The notes beneath the pieces were generated by a model. The model searched no databases, had not been told where the DNA came from, and saw only the letters and a program-made list of their open reading frames with translations. Made by a program: the position numbers and the translations under genes. Below, piece by piece: positions 62,601 to 64,000 of a DNA stretch of 64,000 bases; position 1 is the stretch's first letter, and every line of letters begins with the position of its first letter. The DNA comes from Candidatus Uabimicrobium amorphum (lineage in GTDB: Bacteria; Planctomycetota; Uabimicrobiia; Uabimicrobiales; Uabimicrobiaceae): contig NZ_AP019860.1 of the NCBI RefSeq assembly GCF_009002475.1, forward strand, positions 3,968,001 through 4,032,000, written 5' to 3'.

Positions 62601-64000
62601 CCGCCCAAGTTTTGCCATCCTGACGCTTGTTAATAAAGTCCAAGACAAATTGATTGAACTGTTTGTCATCTGCGAGATTTTCCAACGCGGATATCGCCGT
62701 TAAGCGTATATGGGGATATACAGAAGAAAACAGAGAGATACACAAATTAGGATTGCGGTGCTTTGTCATATACAACATCAATGTTCTCAATGCAAGATTT
62801 TGCAACGTATGGCTGGATTTATTGATCATTGGTGAAAGAAGCATTTCTTCGCTTTTGTGTCTTAGCGCGAAGGAGGCGACTAAGTAATCTTCATCTGTGG
62901 AAAACTGTTGTACGATGGCAAGACCACTATGGTCCTGGTAATAAGCTAGGGCAAAAGCAATTTCGCGCCGTATTTTGTCATCGGCATGATTTAAATTTTC
63001 TTGCAAAATAGCATGTGATTTTTGCGAAGTAAGCCAAAACAATGCCTGCGCACACTTTTGACGAATGACCTTGTCTTCACTTTCCAAAAAGGGTGCCACT
63101 AAATCTAGTGAGGACGAAGAAAATAAACTCGCCACTCCGTCAATAGCCGTAATAATCTGTCGTTGCCACTCATCGTTCACATCTTTTTTCGGCTTTGGTT
63201 GCTGCAGAAGCTGCTGTAGTTGCGAAAGAGCTTTATCGTTTCCCAGCCATGCAAGAGCTTGTGCTGCACAATTACGCACGTTGGTATGTTTGTTTTCAAG
63301 GGCTATTAACAACTGTTCTTCTGCGCCATTTGCGACAAAAGCATCAATCGCCAGCTTGCGAATATTTTCCTTTTCATCCGCCAAAACTGTCAACAGTAAA
63401 CGGCAGGCTTCTTTGATCATTTTACGCGTTAATGTTTTGGTGGCTAACTCGCGAATGTCCGCGTACGGACAACCAATTCCTTTTTCTAAAACATTCAGAA
63501 CATCGCGCTTTTCCTTTTTGGCCATTTCAAAAGCTTGGCGGCGAATATCCGCATCAGGATCTTGTTGCATATCGAGAAGTAAATTCCATGCCCAATCGTG
63601 CTTGAGCTGTGCTTTTAACTCAATAAGTACTTTTTCACGAATGGTAGTATGAATACTTTTCAAGATAAGCTGTAAACGTTCTTCTAGCGTTAAAAAATCT
63701 AGAGCTAGAATAACCTTAAAGGTTTCATTGCTGATGGTCTCATTGTTCAAAGCTTGTTGTAATAGCAACAAACATTTTTGTTTTTCATTTTTATTTTTTG
63801 TCTTCTTGAGATGCGCAACTAAAAGATGCAAAGAGCGATCGTGTACAATTTGTGGATCAGCAGCGGCAAAACCGGATTCCACTACAACCAACGGATCTTT
63901 ATGATAAATTTTTTCCAAAGCGGAAAAAGCCACATCGCGCACTTGCAAATCGCTATCTTGCAACATCATGTTCAAACGCTGGGTTGCGTGCGGATCTTGC
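59680..64000 (-). CDS. Giant HEAT/ARM-repeat retron accessory protein (5' end outside window)
   Basis: At least 1439 residues, frame open to the window edge (the TTG at 63975 is internal). Built from over 30 HEAT-like repeats of about 35-40 residues, e.g. DKVIRQKCAQALFWLTSQKSHAIL, KEIRHATAFALARKKDSEAFATLKEL, QQRAIKALRELEHPQTTAAFIERM, ARLGAIEGLAIIADDKAQKALEKI. It ends in a basic RRAKRRQKAS. No catalytic motif seen. A superhelical solenoid of this size would be a scaffold. It heads the visible part of the retron operon, as ARM-type proteins do in type XIII retrons (from memory). Confidence 0.88.
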   Translation of the reverse strand, partial: QDPHATQRLNMMLQDSDLQVRDVAFSALEKIYHKDPLVVVESGFAAADPQIVHDRSLHLLVAHLKKTKNKNEKQKCLLLLQQALNNETISNETFKVILALDFLTLEERLQLILKSIHTTIREKVLIELKAQLKHDWAWNLLLDMQQDPDADIRRQAFEMAKKEKRDVLNVLEKGIGCPYADIRELATKTLTRKMIKEACRLLLTVLADEKENIRKLAIDAFVANGAEEQLLIALENKHTNVRNCAAQALAWLGNDKALSQLQQLLQQPKPKKDVNDEWQRQIITAIDGVASLFSSSSLDLVAPFLESEDKVIRQKCAQALFWLTSQKSHAILQENLNHADDKIRREIAFALAYYQDHSGLAIVQQFSTDEDYLVASFALRHKSEEMLLSPMINKSSHTLQNLALRTLMLYMTKHRNPNLCISLFSSVYPHIRLTAISALENLADDKQFNQFVLDFINKRQDGKTWAVKEQQLQTIAKVLVSNDPHLTVWVMKHLLARLDDEKRTQFEQNWSLFEKRFADRVKKLKDLDTCDYELDAQQAQHIIFGAYVGLSRIHRNQTRFAHYRQVALSKLCQIAEKDDSLRQSVQSVMFLTLNDCSDLVRKEAFEGLQRLEVSTEDLTTEVFVTGHIDICKLALELLISKQKKGDVCKVLGDIQKSFSNGLEIEVSNILVDKQGGVKTWKAALTAKSSSLRNMAVNKLVELYDEDKKSHKVLHEALTSPFKEIRHATAFALARKKDSEAFATLKELLASSDRYIQQRAIKALRELEHPQTTAAFIERMENDPAETALVKEILMVIGSLRNPEDIDVLHKFVEDKKTFVAGSGAWLSISGFDQKIREIEHDGDWLEKQHPRHLSIFQKLLEKWYHLGRYDSIRYHQRSLYWIKDKTIDGVLEDWCTVTDVRVRYMVIECLGWRLRKRDSETSVLQKCLQSQDIVDRFLAAEGLALNGDDSGLNVLKVCLETLPDLNYRRRAVTAIGVLANDNAFDTLYDIASNEEHALYEEAIEALGHLRKSKKAKVIFEKLQGIVQKSTNISLVNKALHGLRWFDDHDSWNLIRSRYNHEDWEIRLKVAELLQFRDDEANVDVLQKIICNDDDYDVLQQARDSLRKISDVDSLVLEETLLQCSMNMLEDSQLDKFVAQSSLADIFTVVPKIKEAKIASALVTRVLEKEDLVAKEALGALKGHDYKTTTLAAQIVARTKLTKAQYKVVAEALTKLWDKLAIDLENKRKNNSKILHMQDKLQACGYLVWACGRIKAAKEVICAILQTKDELLFHIHCICLCALENFSSDELVATTLKNTAQENMSFVRNFASFTLASQQKVDMAVATELIDHRNAAQHILQSSGKKALQLTDFVCQSHYQGILLPLFVEHKEVSILLDVAKNVENSDQARLGAIEGLAIIADDKAQKALEKIAKVKKQDKDICKAAWRALRRAKRRQKAS

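Overview
The window looks like chromosomal DNA of a large-genome, AT-rich bacterium with a complex cell plan. Four secreted proteins end in PEP-CTERM sorting tails. There is a Ser/Thr kinase with C-terminal Sel1-type repeats, several leucine-rich-repeat (LRR) proteins, a very large HEAT-repeat protein, a secreted C2-domain protein and many signal peptides or lipoboxes. This mix resembles the Planctomycetota, perhaps a Uabimicrobium-like lineage, but that is inference: there is no rRNA, and I recognised no tRNA. No exosortase gene is present.

Layout. 1-5.5 kb: end of a coiled-coil gene, three PEP-CTERM genes, an MFS transporter and the first member of a local protein family that I call 'GCTF' after its core motif. 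5.8-10.6 kb: a minus-strand island with a STAS-GCTF-LRR fusion, a P-loop ATPase preceded by two palindromes, and a run of small GCTF paralogues, bracketed by two copies of a 110-bp terminator-bearing repeat. 10.6-14.8 kb: a PaoABC-like molybdenum aldehyde oxidoreductase operon with a small Cys-rich protein. 16-19.5 kb: a sodium:solute symporter joined to a GCTF-LRR gene, then decayed fragments and a possible group II intron remnant. 20.3-29.2 kb: an AT-rich cluster of unknown cytoplasmic genes, a membrane-anchored Lon-like protein and two secreted phage tail-collar-like proteins. 29.7-30.8 kb: decayed genes. 30.9-53.8 kb: an ECF sigma cassette, secreted repeat and C2 proteins, a secreted metallo-beta-lactamase-fold protein, GDPD, SDR and DFR-like enzymes, a lipocalin, a GCTF-LRR protein, the kinase, a lipoprotein and a PAP2 phosphatase. 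54-55.4 kb: an SGNH protein.

56.2-64 kb holds the most striking system: a retron operon on the minus strand. A giant HEAT/ARM protein (5' end outside the window) is followed by a winged-helix/SWIM/WGR protein and a retron-type reverse transcriptase (NAxxH, YADD and VTG motifs all present). About 90 nt after the reverse transcriptase stop is an unannotated structured RNA with the full retron layout: a1/a2 inverted repeats, an AGC branch motif, two short msr hairpins and a long msd hairpin with a perfect 23-bp stem. The gene set matches, from memory, type XIII retrons. The RNA lies 3' of the reverse transcriptase instead of 5'.

The GCTF family runs through the whole window. Its core is a short Cys-rich pentapeptide-like module, alone, fused to LRRs, or fused to STAS plus LRRs, with at least six intact members, one Cys-less member and decayed relatives. 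It looks like an expanding lineage-specific family of unknown function.
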